This document shows positions 8,502 to 16,501 of a DNA stretch of 64,000 nt, in pieces. Position 1 is the first letter of the stretch; each line of letters opens with the position of its first letter. The position numbers and the translations under genes are program-made. The notes under the pieces were generated by a model that was not told the DNA's origin, did no database searches, and worked only from the letters and a program-made list of their open reading frames with translations. The stretch is from an uncultured Prevotella sp. Its GTDB lineage: Bacteria; Bacteroidota; Bacteroidia; Bacteroidales; Bacteroidaceae. The DNA lies in contig CALEKA010000020.1 of assembly GCA_937898715.1 (NCBI GenBank), positions 34,749 to 98,748 of the forward strand. The letters are read 5' to 3'.

Positions 8502-8844
8502 AAGAAAAATGTTTACATCAGAGAAAAGCTGTTTGTATACCCCTCTATTTGTAACACGCACTTTACTTGAAGCGCTTCATGAGTCAGACTGCTTTTTCAT
8601 TACAGTCCTCTACTGAGCGTTTTTAGAGATACTTGTCTGTATCTTTCTATTGAGAAATCACACAGATTCTTAAGGTTCACTTTCATTCCGATAAAGCGCC
8701 CAACAGTATATTTGATTGAGATTAGAAGATGATTGACAACTAGACTTAATTATTCCCCAATCATAGCCCCACCACATTCCGATCATTGTTTTTCAATCTG
8801 CAGATAATGTTCTTTTCGTTTCTGAATGCTCTTCTTATCGTTTG

Positions 8845-8932
8845 CCGAAGGCCATCGGCAGCTTTACCGAAGGCCATCGGCAGCTTTACCGAAGGCCATC
8901 GGCAGCTCTGCCGGAGGCCATCGGCAGAGCAC
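8845..8932. repeat. 22-bp tandem repeat, four copies
   Basis: Unit CCGAAGGCCATCGGCAGCTTTA at 8845-8866, 8867-8888 and 8889-8910 (last copy ends GCTCTG), and a diverged fourth at 8911-8932. Each unit contains an imperfect GCCGA/TCGGC dyad. The array sits in the 8457-9093 gap, which otherwise shows only the kinase promoter and the terminator of the flavoprotein gene. The minus-strand frame crossing it (8761-9093) is made of repeat and is not called. Confidence 0.85.
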
Positions 8933-9020
8933 AAAACGCTTATCTTCAAAATAGAAAACCTATATCCATAAATAGATAAAAGCTTATATATAGACATTTG
9001 TACAAATAAAAGAATAGCTA

Positions 9021-9067
9021 TAAAAGCCCCAGAAAGGACAAGCGACCTTGTCTGTTTCTGGGGCTTT
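9021..9067 (-). terminator. terminator of the flavoprotein gene
   Basis: A perfect inverted repeat AAAGCCCCAGAAA (9023-9035) and TTTCTGGGGCTTT (9055-9067), with a smaller inner dyad ACAAG/CTTGT. It lies 27 bp beyond the stop at 9094 and ends in a short T-run on the minus strand. Confidence 0.8.
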
Positions 9068-9093
9068 GGGGAGTATAAAATATTTAAGCTCAA

Positions 9094-9630
9094 TTACACG
9101 TTCTTTCCCAACTCATAGGCTTCATGCAACTTGCTGTTGCCCTCAATGGTGCGAGGTGCGTCCACTCCACCACAGAATAGTGTGGCGGCAAGACGGCTCT
9201 TCGGATAACAATCTACCCAACCAGTCAGTCCTGCTTCAGCACGCTTCGGTACTTCTGGCTCATCTTCTGCAGCCGTTGTGAGCAAGTAGATGTCACGAAA
9301 CTTGTAGTCGAGCGAGTACATGGCATTCATGCGGTCGATGAGCGTCTTCATCTGACCGCTCATCTCGTAATAATAAATAGGTGTAGCCCAACAGACTACG
9401 TCGGCCTCAAGTACCTTCTGCATGATGCCATTCGCATCGTCCTTGATAACGCATTTTCCTAACTTCTGACAAGCCAAGCAACCTTTGCAGAATGAGATAG
9501 TCTTTCCCGTAAGCGCGATTTTCTCTACCTCATTGCCCGCAGCCTTGGCTCCCTCTACAAATTGATCAGCAAGCATGTCGCTGTTTGAGCCAACACGCAG
9601 ACTTGTTGATATTACAATTACTTTCTTCAT
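9094..9630 (-). CDS. NADPH-dependent FMN reductase / flavodoxin-fold protein
   Basis: A cytosolic flavoprotein of 178 residues when started at 9630 (MKKVIVISTSLRVGSNSDML). The upstream open frame includes the promoter region and is rejected. The FMN phosphate loop STSLRVGSNS lies at residues 8-17. A four-cysteine segment, C48-x2-C51-x2-C54-x5-C60 (FCKGCLACQKLGKC), resembles the compact cysteine motif of iron-sulfur flavoproteins. The motif WATPIYYYEMSGQMK (flavin-binding loop) follows. It probably reduces quinones, nitro compounds or metal complexes, but the substrate is unknown. It is a single-gene unit with its own promoter and terminator. Confidence 0.88.
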   Translation of the reverse strand: MKKVIVISTSLRVGSNSDMLADQFVEGAKAAGNEVEKIALTGKTISFCKGCLACQKLGKCVIKDDANGIMQKVLEADVVCWATPIYYYEMSGQMKTLIDRMNAMYSLDYKFRDIYLLTTAAEDEPEVPKRAEAGLTGWVDCYPKSRLAATLFCGGVDAPRTIEGNSKLHEAYELGKNV

Positions 9631-9656
9631 ATTGTTATGTTTCTTGTTGTACATCG

Positions 9657-9664
9657 CAAAAATA
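9657..9664 (-). promoter_or_regulatory. candidate -7 box of the flavoprotein gene
   Basis: TATTTTTG on the minus strand, 26 bp upstream of the ATG at 9630. No good -33 partner at 19-21 bp was seen. Confidence 0.5.
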
Positions 9665-9840
9665 CGATTATTCTCCGACAACGCAGGTAGCTTATTTACA
9701 GAAGGATTTACCTTAATTACGTTTTTTCGTAAAATGACTATAAACCACCATGCAGCCCCCTTAAGTTGGTAAATCTTACCTATCGTCACAAGACCACGGT
9801 CCTTCTTACTTCTGGCCTCCGTTTCAAAGAATAGATACAC

Positions 9841-9876
9841 AAAAAGAGCGCACCTAACTAATCAGATGCACTCTTT
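9841..9876 (-). terminator. terminator of the OmpA-like lipoprotein gene
   Basis: The minus strand reads AAAGAGTGCA, a 16-nt loop, then TGCGCTCTTTTT, a stem with one mismatch followed by T. It lies 22 bp past the stop of the gene at 9899. Confidence 0.75.
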
Positions 9877-9898
9877 ATATAAGGTTGATAAAGGAATC

Positions 9899-10615
9899 TT
9901 ACTTAGAAGAAGCGGCGTTGGCGGCTTCAATCATATCCTTGCTCGGAAGAATATATACTTCTACACGGCGATTTTCTTTCTGTCCTGCTGCTGTGCTATT
10001 ATCAGCCACGGGATTAGATTCGCCATAGCCCTCAACGCTGCGCAGACGAGAGCTGGGATAACCAGCACCAATGATCTGATTCTTTACAGCGTTAGCGCGT
10101 GACTTAGAGAGTTCCAAATTCTTAGCCTGGCTCTGCTCAGCTGTGCTATTTTTCCAACCTTGATTGTCGGTGAAACCGCAAATAGCCAAATCGTAAGTAT
10201 TATCCTCAGCTGTGAGTTGGCTCACGAACTTGTTGATAGAAGCTGCAGCAGAAGTGCTGAGCGTAGAGGAACCTGTGTTGAAAAGCAAACCGCTATCGAA
10301 AGTGGCTTTTACATATTCTGTGCCATTAGCGTCCTTGATGACTTCGGCCTTTGCATTAGCAGCTTCAGCAGCTTTCTTAGCCTTATCCATCTTATTGCCG
10401 ATAATTACACCAGCACCTGTTCCTACAGCAGCGCCTACAGCAGCGCCAATAGCAGCACCCTTACCATGGCCAATCAACTGACCAACGAGTGCGCCCAAAG
10501 CGCCACCACTCGTTCCACCGATAAGACCACCTTTTGCGGTATTCGACATGCCACCACAGCTGCTAAGCAACATAGCAAGACTTAAGGCACATACTGAGAA
10601 TTTCATCTTTTTCAT
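9899..10615 (-). CDS. OmpA-family outer-membrane lipoprotein with glycine zipper
   Basis: An envelope protein of 238 residues that should anchor the outer membrane to peptidoglycan. The N-terminus is a lipoprotein signal with lipobox LLSSC followed by GG (residues about 16-22). A glycine-zipper segment of repeated GGxxG/GAAxGA (about 28-75) may insert in membrane. The C-terminal OmpA domain (about 105-228) shows LAICGFTDNQG, LELSKSRANAVKNQI and the peptidoglycan-binding GYGES...NRRVEVYI. The start at 10615 (MKKMKFSV) fits the signal; the second Met is possible. It is divergent from proS, with a strong promoter between them. Confidence 0.9.
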   Translation of the reverse strand: MKKMKFSVCALSLAMLLSSCGGMSNTAKGGLIGGTSGGALGALVGQLIGHGKGAAIGAAVGAAVGTGAGVIIGNKMDKAKKAAEAANAKAEVIKDANGTEYVKATFDSGLLFNTGSSTLSTSAAASINKFVSQLTAEDNTYDLAICGFTDNQGWKNSTAEQSQAKNLELSKSRANAVKNQIIGAGYPSSRLRSVEGYGESNPVADNSTAAGQKENRRVEVYILPSKDMIEAANAASSK

Positions 10616-10655
10616 AATCGTACGTTTTAAGTTATGATTGTTGATTTTCTTAGTG

Positions 10656-10687
10656 CAAAAATAGTATATGATGGTCGAAAAGCAAAA
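10656..10687 (-). promoter_or_regulatory. promoter of the OmpA-like lipoprotein gene
   Basis: A -33 TTTG (10683-10686) and a -7 TATTTTTG (10656-10663) are separated by 19 bp on the minus strand. This is a near-ideal Bacteroidetes promoter. Confidence 0.85.
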
Positions 10688-10740
10688 CGTATGGTGAAAA
10701 ACTTTCGCAAAAAGACGTGCTTATGAGCAATTTTTGAGGT

Positions 10741-10756
10741 TATTTTTGTACTTTTG
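10741..10756 (+). promoter_or_regulatory. promoter region of proS
   Basis: Two overlapping -7 matches, TATTTTTG (10741-10748) and TACTTTTG (10749-10756), lie 34-42 bp before the proS ATG. The -33 element is not clear. Confidence 0.6.
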
Positions 10757-10789
10757 CGCTTTGAAAATAAAAAGATCGATTCACATACA

Positions 10790-12274
10790 ATGGCAAAAGA
10801 ACTGAAAGACCTTACAAAACGCAGTGTAGATTATTCACGCTGGTATAACGAACTCGTTGTCAAGGCTGATTTGGCTGAGCAATCAGACGTTCGTGGATGC
10901 ATGATTATTAAGCCCTATGGCTATGCCATTTGGGAAAAAATACAGCAGGAACTCGATGCACGTTTCAAAGAAACTGACGTACAGAACGTATACTTCCCTA
11001 TGCTTATCCCCAAGAGCTTCCTTTCTAAGGAAGCTGAGCATGTAGAAGGATTTGCAAAGGAGTGCGCTGTGGTTACCCACTACCGACTGAAGGCTAATCC
11101 TGAAGGTGATGGTGTAGTAGTAGACCCTGCAGCCAAACTTGAAGAAGAACTTATTATCCGTCCTACTTCGGAGACTACCATCTGGAATACCTATCGTAAA
11201 TGGATACATTCTTGGCGTGATCTGCCTCTCTGCTGCAACCAGTGGTGTAACGTTATGCGTTGGGAAATGCGTACACGTCTCTTCCTCCGCACCTCTGAGT
11301 TCCTTTGGCAAGAGGGACATACTGCTCATGCCACCAAAGAAGAAGCCGAAGCTCGTGCTCAGCAGATGCTCCACGTATACGCTGACTTTGCTGAAGAAGT
11401 GATGGCAGTACCTGTAGTACGTGGTGTAAAGAGTGCCACCGAACGTTTTGCTGGAGCGCTTGATACTTATACTATTGAAGCAATGATGCAAGATGGAAAA
11501 GCTCTTCAGAGCGGTACAAGCCACTTCTTGGGTCAGAACTTCGGAAAGGCATTCAATGTGCAGTTCGTCAACAAGGAGAACAAGATGGAATATGCTTGGG
11601 CAACTTCATGGGGCGTAAGCACTCGCTTGATGGGTGCACTCATCATGACCCACTCTGATGACAATGGCCTCGTGCTTCCTCCTCATCTCGCTCCAATACA
11701 GGTAGTTATTGTACCTATTTACAAGGGTGATGCAGAATTAGCAAAATTCAATGAGAAACTGGGCGAATTGGCCAAGCGCCTTCGTAAGATGGGCATTCGC
11801 GTGAAATACGACAATGCTGACAACAAACGTCCTGGTTTCAAATTTGCTGATTACGAGTTGAAGGGTGTTCCTGTACGCCTGGTTATGGGTGGTCGTGACT
11901 TAGAGAACGGCACCATTGAAGTAATGCGTCGTGATACTTTGGAAAAAGAAACACGCTCATTCGATGGTGTCGAAGACTATGTAAAGAATTTGCTCGAAGA
12001 CATCCAGCAAAATATCTTTGCTAAAGCTAAGAAGCGTCTTGAAGACCATACGTACGAATGCAACAATTACGATGAATTTAAGCAGCGCATCAAGGATGGA
12101 GGCTTCTTCCTCTGCCCTTGGGACGGTACTCCTGAGACAGAAGCCAAGATTAAGGCTGACACACAGGCCACTATCCGCTGCGTGCCTTATGGTGTAGACC
12201 AAAGCAATCCTGGCATTGATATGGTGAGCGGAAAGCCCGCCACTTGCAAGGTTATCGTAGCTCGTAGCTACTAA
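10790..12274 (+). CDS. proS: prolyl-tRNA synthetase (archaeal/eukaryotic type)
   Basis: Charges tRNA-Pro with proline. It is a class II synthetase of 494 residues started at 10790 (MAKELKDLTKRSVDYSRWY); the open frame reaches 10754 but the added codons overlap the promoter. The shorter, editing-domain-free type is indicated by length and by PTSETTIWNTYRKWIHSWRD and the motif 2 region RWEMRTRLFLRTSEFLWQEGHTAH. The anticodon-binding domain (about 290-390) and the C-terminal domain of archaeal-type enzymes follow, with the paired-cysteine ligands partly replaced (FFLCPWDG). Other bacterial lineages use the INS-containing form. Confidence 0.96.
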   Translation: MAKELKDLTKRSVDYSRWYNELVVKADLAEQSDVRGCMIIKPYGYAIWEKIQQELDARFKETDVQNVYFPMLIPKSFLSKEAEHVEGFAKECAVVTHYRLKANPEGDGVVVDPAAKLEEELIIRPTSETTIWNTYRKWIHSWRDLPLCCNQWCNVMRWEMRTRLFLRTSEFLWQEGHTAHATKEEAEARAQQMLHVYADFAEEVMAVPVVRGVKSATERFAGALDTYTIEAMMQDGKALQSGTSHFLGQNFGKAFNVQFVNKENKMEYAWATSWGVSTRLMGALIMTHSDDNGLVLPPHLAPIQVVIVPIYKGDAELAKFNEKLGELAKRLRKMGIRVKYDNADNKRPGFKFADYELKGVPVRLVMGGRDLENGTIEVMRRDTLEKETRSFDGVEDYVKNLLEDIQQNIFAKAKKRLEDHTYECNNYDEFKQRIKDGGFFLCPWDGTPETEAKIKADTQATIRCVPYGVDQSNPGIDMVSGKPATCKVIVARSY

Positions 12275-12323
12275 TCCTATTTTCTCAATCACATAGCGTT
12301 TCCTCCAAGAGGATGATATGTGA

Positions 12324-12385
12324 AAATGTGCAGATGAGCAAAGCCTTTTCTTAATTCTAAGTAAGTCTTTGTCATTTGCACATTT
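12324..12385 (+). terminator. hairpin after proS
   Basis: AAATGTGCAGATGAGCAAAG near 12324 pairs with CTTTGTCATTTGCACATTT ending at 12385, with few mismatches and a loop of about 23 nt. It may end the proS transcript; a T-run is lacking, so a leader role for the next gene is also possible. Confidence 0.5.
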
Positions 12386-12428
12386 GCGTATAATTATCTA
12401 TTATATATTGTCAATCTGATAATTTGAC

Positions 12429-14372
12429 ATGATTTCAGTAGAACATCTTTCTGTAGAGTTTAGTGCCCGACCGTTGTTTACCGACGTATCATTCGTTATT
12501 AATAAGAAAGACCGTATCGCGTTGGTAGGGAAGAACGGTGCAGGAAAGTCTACGCTTTTGAAAATACTCTCAGGCCATCAAGAACCTACTTCAGGAACAG
12601 TATCTGTGCAAAATGATATTACGATTGGTTATCTACCACAAGTAATGGTGCTGAGCGATGATCATACTGTGATGGAAGAAGCGGAGAAAGCTTTCGACCA
12701 CATCAGTGATATGCAACGCATGGTAGAAGAGCTTAACAATGAACTGGCACAACGTACCGACTATGAGAGTCAGTCATACATGGAGCTCGTCGAACGATTC
12801 ACTCATGAGAGTGAACGCTTCCAAATGATGGGCGGTATGAACTATCATGCGGAGTTGGAACGCACACTTCAAGGCTTGGGCTTCGCCACTACTGACTTTA
12901 ACAGACCAACAAAAGAGTTTTCTGGTGGTTGGCGCATGCGCATCGAGTTGGCAAAGCTCTTGCTGCGCCGACCAGACGTGTTACTTCTCGACGAGCCAAC
13001 CAACCATCTGGACATCGAAAGTATTCGTTGGCTTGAAAAATTTCTTGCTCGCTCTCAAAGTGCCGTAGTACTTGTAAGCCACGACCGAGCATTCATCAAT
13101 AATGTAACAAATCGCACACTTGAGATTTCGTGTGGAAAAATCACAGATTACAAAGTAAACTATGATGAATTCATAAAGCTTCGAGCAGAACGACGCGAGC
13201 AGCAACTCCGAGCTTACGAGAACCAACAAAAAGAGATTGCAGATATTAAGGACTTCATAGAGCGTTTTCGCTATAAGCCCACGAAAGCTGTTCAAGTGCA
13301 GAGTCGCATAAAGCAACTCGAAAAGATTGTTCCCATCGAAGTAGACGAAGTAGACAATTCCTGTCTACACCTTAAGTTCCCACCATGTTCGCGTTCGGGC
13401 GATTACCCAGTAATCTGTGAGGATTTACGTAAGGATTATGGTGAACATTGCGTATTCCACGATGTAAATCTTACTATCAAGCGTGGCGAAAAAGTGGCTT
13501 TTGTTGGTAAGAACGGCGAAGGTAAATCTACACTTGTAAAGTGCATTATGGGAGAAATTCCCTATACCGGCACGCTCAAGCTTGGTCATAATGTAGAGAT
13601 TGGCTATTATGCTCAGAATCAAGCCCAAATGCTTGATGGAGAGCAGACCGTATTCGACACAATCGATAGAGTGGCTCAGGGAGACATCCGCTTAAAAATA
13701 CGCGATATCCTCGGTGCATTCATGTTTGGAGGTGAAGCATCAGACAAGAAAGTGAAAGTGCTCTCCGGTGGCGAGCGCTCTCGATTAGCTATGATTAAAC
13801 TGCTGCTTGAGCCTGTTAATTTCTTGATACTCGATGAACCGACCAACCACCTTGACATGCGCACTAAAGATGTGCTCAAAGAAGCCATTCTTTCCTTCGA
13901 TGGCACAGTGATCGTAGTGAGTCACGATCGTGACTTCCTCGATGGATTGGTAACTAAGGTATATGAATTTGGCGGTGGACTCGTACGTGAACACCTTGGC
14001 GGTATTTATGATTTCTTGCAAAAAAAGGAGATGGAATCGCTCGACGAACTTCATACAGCGGGCTCTCCTTCCGCTCAGCCTTCTACCCCACTCCATTCCG
14101 ACTCAACTGCGGCTCAGCCCTCTGAAGGTAAACAATCCTATGAAGAGCGTAAAGAACAAGCAAAGTTACGTCGTAAACTTGAAAAGGAAGTAGAGAAATG
14201 TGAAGCAGAAGTCAGCCGACTCGAAGCAGAGAAACAAGCAATTGAAGCGAAGCTTGCCACTCCTGAAGGTGCTTCTGATACCGCACTTTTCACTGAATAT
14301 AGTCACATCCAGCAGGCGCTGAAGCAGGCAGAAGATGCCTGGGAGTCGGCCATGGAGGCATTGGAGAAGTAA
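12429..14372 (+). CDS. ABC-F family ATPase (Uup/EttA-like)
   Basis: A soluble ATPase of 647 residues with two ABC domains and no membrane segment; ABC-F proteins act on the ribosome or in DNA maintenance. The first domain has Walker A GKNGAGKST (34-42), signature FSGGWRMR and Walker B VLLLDEPTNHLD. The second has GKNGEGKST, LSGGERSRLA and FLILDEPTNHLD. A linker with KPTKAVQVQSRIKQLEKI joins them. The last 100 residues form a low-complexity Ser/Pro/Thr stretch and then a charged coiled coil (KLRRKLEKEVEKCEAE), as in Uup. Antibiotic resistance cannot be inferred. Start at 12429 is well supported. Confidence 0.93.
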   Translation: MISVEHLSVEFSARPLFTDVSFVINKKDRIALVGKNGAGKSTLLKILSGHQEPTSGTVSVQNDITIGYLPQVMVLSDDHTVMEEAEKAFDHISDMQRMVEELNNELAQRTDYESQSYMELVERFTHESERFQMMGGMNYHAELERTLQGLGFATTDFNRPTKEFSGGWRMRIELAKLLLRRPDVLLLDEPTNHLDIESIRWLEKFLARSQSAVVLVSHDRAFINNVTNRTLEISCGKITDYKVNYDEFIKLRAERREQQLRAYENQQKEIADIKDFIERFRYKPTKAVQVQSRIKQLEKIVPIEVDEVDNSCLHLKFPPCSRSGDYPVICEDLRKDYGEHCVFHDVNLTIKRGEKVAFVGKNGEGKSTLVKCIMGEIPYTGTLKLGHNVEIGYYAQNQAQMLDGEQTVFDTIDRVAQGDIRLKIRDILGAFMFGGEASDKKVKVLSGGERSRLAMIKLLLEPVNFLILDEPTNHLDMRTKDVLKEAILSFDGTVIVVSHDRDFLDGLVTKVYEFGGGLVREHLGGIYDFLQKKEMESLDELHTAGSPSAQPSTPLHSDSTAAQPSEGKQSYEERKEQAKLRRKLEKEVEKCEAEVSRLEAEKQAIEAKLATPEGASDTALFTEYSHIQQALKQAEDAWESAMEALEK

Positions 14373-14438
14373 TGTTCCTCAGATGAGAAAATTAAATCAC
14401 GCGCCAATCGTTTTATAACGTCATAAATCTATCCAAAC

Positions 14439-14495
14439 AAAAGAGCAAGCGAACGGTACTTCACTTCGAAGTATCACTCGCTTGCTCTTTGTTTT
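14439..14495. terminator. bidirectional terminator
   Basis: The perfect 13-bp arms AAAGAGCAAGCGA (14440-14452) and TCGCTTGCTCTTT (14478-14490) enclose a second small dyad (ACTTC/GAAGT). A-rich and T-rich flanks allow it to serve both the ABC-F gene and the converging permease gene. Confidence 0.85.
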
Positions 14496-14514
14496 GGACT
14501 ACAAATTAATTGAA

Positions 14515-15831
14515 CTATTTCTCACAATTGTCGTCATGCTGTGGCTTATGCTCCTTGAACGCTATGGCAAAGAGCAGCAACACTACAAATGCATAACCAG
14601 CAAAGATAAACCAACAACTCTGCCAGTCGCCCGTGAGATAATTATTCTCCCAATGGCAGTAATGATTGATAACTTCACCAGCGAGCAAGGTGCCGATTGT
14701 GGCGCCTAAACCATTGGTCATCAGCATAAATAGTCCTTGCGCTGATGCACGTACCTTGGAGTCGCATTCCTTGTCGACAAACAAGCCACCCGATACATTG
14801 AAGAAATCGAAAGCGACTCCATAGACCAAACAAGAGAGAATAAATAGGATAACACCAGGGAATACAGGATTGCCCAATCCGAAAAATCCGAATCTCATGA
14901 CCCAAGCCAACATGGCAATGAGCATCACGATCTTTATGCCATAACGACGCAGGAAGAAGGGGATAAACAGTATGCACACTGCTTCAGCCACCTGACTGAT
15001 CGATACAAGAAGCGTTGCGTTATTAGCAGCGAAACTATCGGGATAACTCAGTTTGAAATGCGTAATAAACGGAGTGGCATACCCATTCGTTACTTGAAGA
15101 GACATACCCAGCAAGCAAGAGAAGATAAAGAAGAGAGCCATACGGCGCGTCTTAAACAATTTGAAGGCATCCAACCCGAAAGCATCGTATAGTGACTTAT
15201 TGTTGCTCGTCTCAAGCTTACATTGCGGCAGAGTCATACAATAGATAAACAATACAACGCCCAATATGCCAGACACTAAGAATTGCATATGCGTATACTG
15301 AAACTTCATGGCATCGTCAGCTAAAGTGAAGCCAAACGTGCCACTCGTCGTAGCACAATTGACAAACCACATTGTGGCAATGAAGCCTACCGTTCCAAAC
15401 ACACGGATGGGTGGAAAGTCCTTTACTGTATCCATACCATGATTCTTGAGCAACGTAAATGCGGTAGTGTTGGACAATGCCAACGTAGGCATGTAAAATG
15501 CCACACTTATCGTATAAAGTGTAATAAACGTTGCCGCATCGGGCTGGCTACTCTCCATGCCCATTGCGCAAAGGCCTATCATGAAAACGCCCGCAATTAA
15601 GTGGCAGATGCCTAATAATCGTTGAGGCTGTACATAGCGATCGGCTACGATGCCCATTAGGGTCGGCATAAAGATGGAGACAATTCCTTGAATAGCATAA
15701 AACCATGATATGTAGTCGCCCATACCCGCCTTTCCTAAATAATTACCCATGGAGGTGAGATAGGCACCCCATACCGCGAACTCAAGAAAGTTCATGATAA
15801 TGAGCCGAACTTTCAATGCTGATTGATTCAT
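14515..15831 (-). CDS. nucleoside:H+ symporter family MFS permease
   Basis: Inner-membrane permease of 438 residues with about twelve hydrophobic helices. The N-terminus (MNFLEFAVWGAYLTSMGNYL) and the motifs GIVADRYVQPQRLLG and PPIRVFGTVGFIATMW are those of the NupG/XapB-like nucleoside proton symporters, so nucleoside uptake is likely. The C-terminal half has YGVAFDFFNVSGGLFVDKE, also family-typical. The start at 15831 lies 21 bp after the stop of the TlpA-like gene, and the two form a probable operon. The substrate is inferred from the family only. Confidence 0.88.
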   Translation of the reverse strand: MNQSALKVRLIIMNFLEFAVWGAYLTSMGNYLGKAGMGDYISWFYAIQGIVSIFMPTLMGIVADRYVQPQRLLGICHLIAGVFMIGLCAMGMESSQPDAATFITLYTISVAFYMPTLALSNTTAFTLLKNHGMDTVKDFPPIRVFGTVGFIATMWFVNCATTSGTFGFTLADDAMKFQYTHMQFLVSGILGVVLFIYCMTLPQCKLETSNNKSLYDAFGLDAFKLFKTRRMALFFIFSCLLGMSLQVTNGYATPFITHFKLSYPDSFAANNATLLVSISQVAEAVCILFIPFFLRRYGIKIVMLIAMLAWVMRFGFFGLGNPVFPGVILFILSCLVYGVAFDFFNVSGGLFVDKECDSKVRASAQGLFMLMTNGLGATIGTLLAGEVINHYCHWENNYLTGDWQSCWFIFAGYAFVVLLLFAIAFKEHKPQHDDNCEK

Positions 15832-15852
15832 GTGATATATAGATTTAATATT

Positions 15853-16371
15853 TTACTTATATAATGATGCCTCAAGTGCTCTACGCAATTCTTTTTCAGA
15901 TACCTTTGTGGCATAAGCATTTACGATCTTTCCTGAAGGATTGACTATGTAAAGCCTTGGAATAGTAGAAAGTGCAAATAGATTGTATATGCTTCTGTCT
16001 GGTTGTGCTGAATAGGGTATGCTCAAGTTATGATTGGTCCAATAGGCTTCAATAGGAGCTTCTGCCTCTGCACGGCTGATGCACACGAAGCGCACATTAC
16101 TAAAGAATTCTTCATACATGCTCTGTACGATGGGCAACTCTCGCTGACAATCACTACATGTAGTATTGAAGAGAACTATGCACGCTGGCTTCTCTCCCAT
16201 CTGTGAACTATTGAAAATGGATCCATCGCTGAGTGAAACTGTAAATGATGGAACAGTTTGTCCCACCCTCACTACGTCGCTCTCCGATGGCGAGGCATTC
16301 TCGGGATCGCCTAAGCAAGAGGCGAAGAGGATGAGGATAAATCCAATGCTCGCAACCAACCAATGTTTCAT
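15853..16371 (-). CDS. TlpA-like thioredoxin-fold lipoprotein
   Basis: A periplasm-facing thiol-disulfide protein of 172 residues. The start is placed at 16371 (MKHWLVASIG), giving a lipoprotein signal with lipobox FASC (C19). The 51 codons of open frame upstream overlap the end of uvrD and the promoter and are rejected. The redox motif is C72-S-D-C75 within LFNTTCSDCQRELP, followed by the cis-Pro region TIPRLYIVNPSGKI. It is an AhpC/TSA-Redoxin type fold. The partner is unknown. The MFS gene follows within 21 bp. Confidence 0.88.
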   Translation of the reverse strand: MKHWLVASIGFILILFASCLGDPENASPSESDVVRVGQTVPSFTVSLSDGSIFNSSQMGEKPACIVLFNTTCSDCQRELPIVQSMYEEFFSNVRFVCISRAEAEAPIEAYWTNHNLSIPYSAQPDRSIYNLFALSTIPRLYIVNPSGKIVNAYATKVSEKELRRALEASLYK

Positions 16372-16398
16372 TCTGATTCTATTCCTTAAAATGTAATG

Positions 16399-16406
16399 CA
16401 AATGTA
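16399..16406 (-). promoter_or_regulatory. candidate -7 box of the tlpA-like gene
   Basis: TACATTTG on the minus strand, 27 bp upstream of the ATG at 16371. It supports that internal start. The -33 match is weak. Confidence 0.5.
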
Positions 16407-16501
16407 CAAATATCGTATTTGATGAATGCACCGATTCCAGCATTTCTTGCTTTAATTGCGCTTTTTTTATAATAAATCCGCTTCGATGAGCCTGAATTCT
16501 T

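Noticed and set aside
8845..8932. possible CRISPR array (also considered at 50981-51068)
   Set aside because: The copies are directly adjacent with no spacers and no cas genes are near; these are plain tandem repeats.
8761..9093. 110-codon minus-strand open frame
   Set aside because: About a quarter of it is the translation of the 22-bp tandem repeat, and it overlaps the terminator of the flavoprotein gene; no family features.
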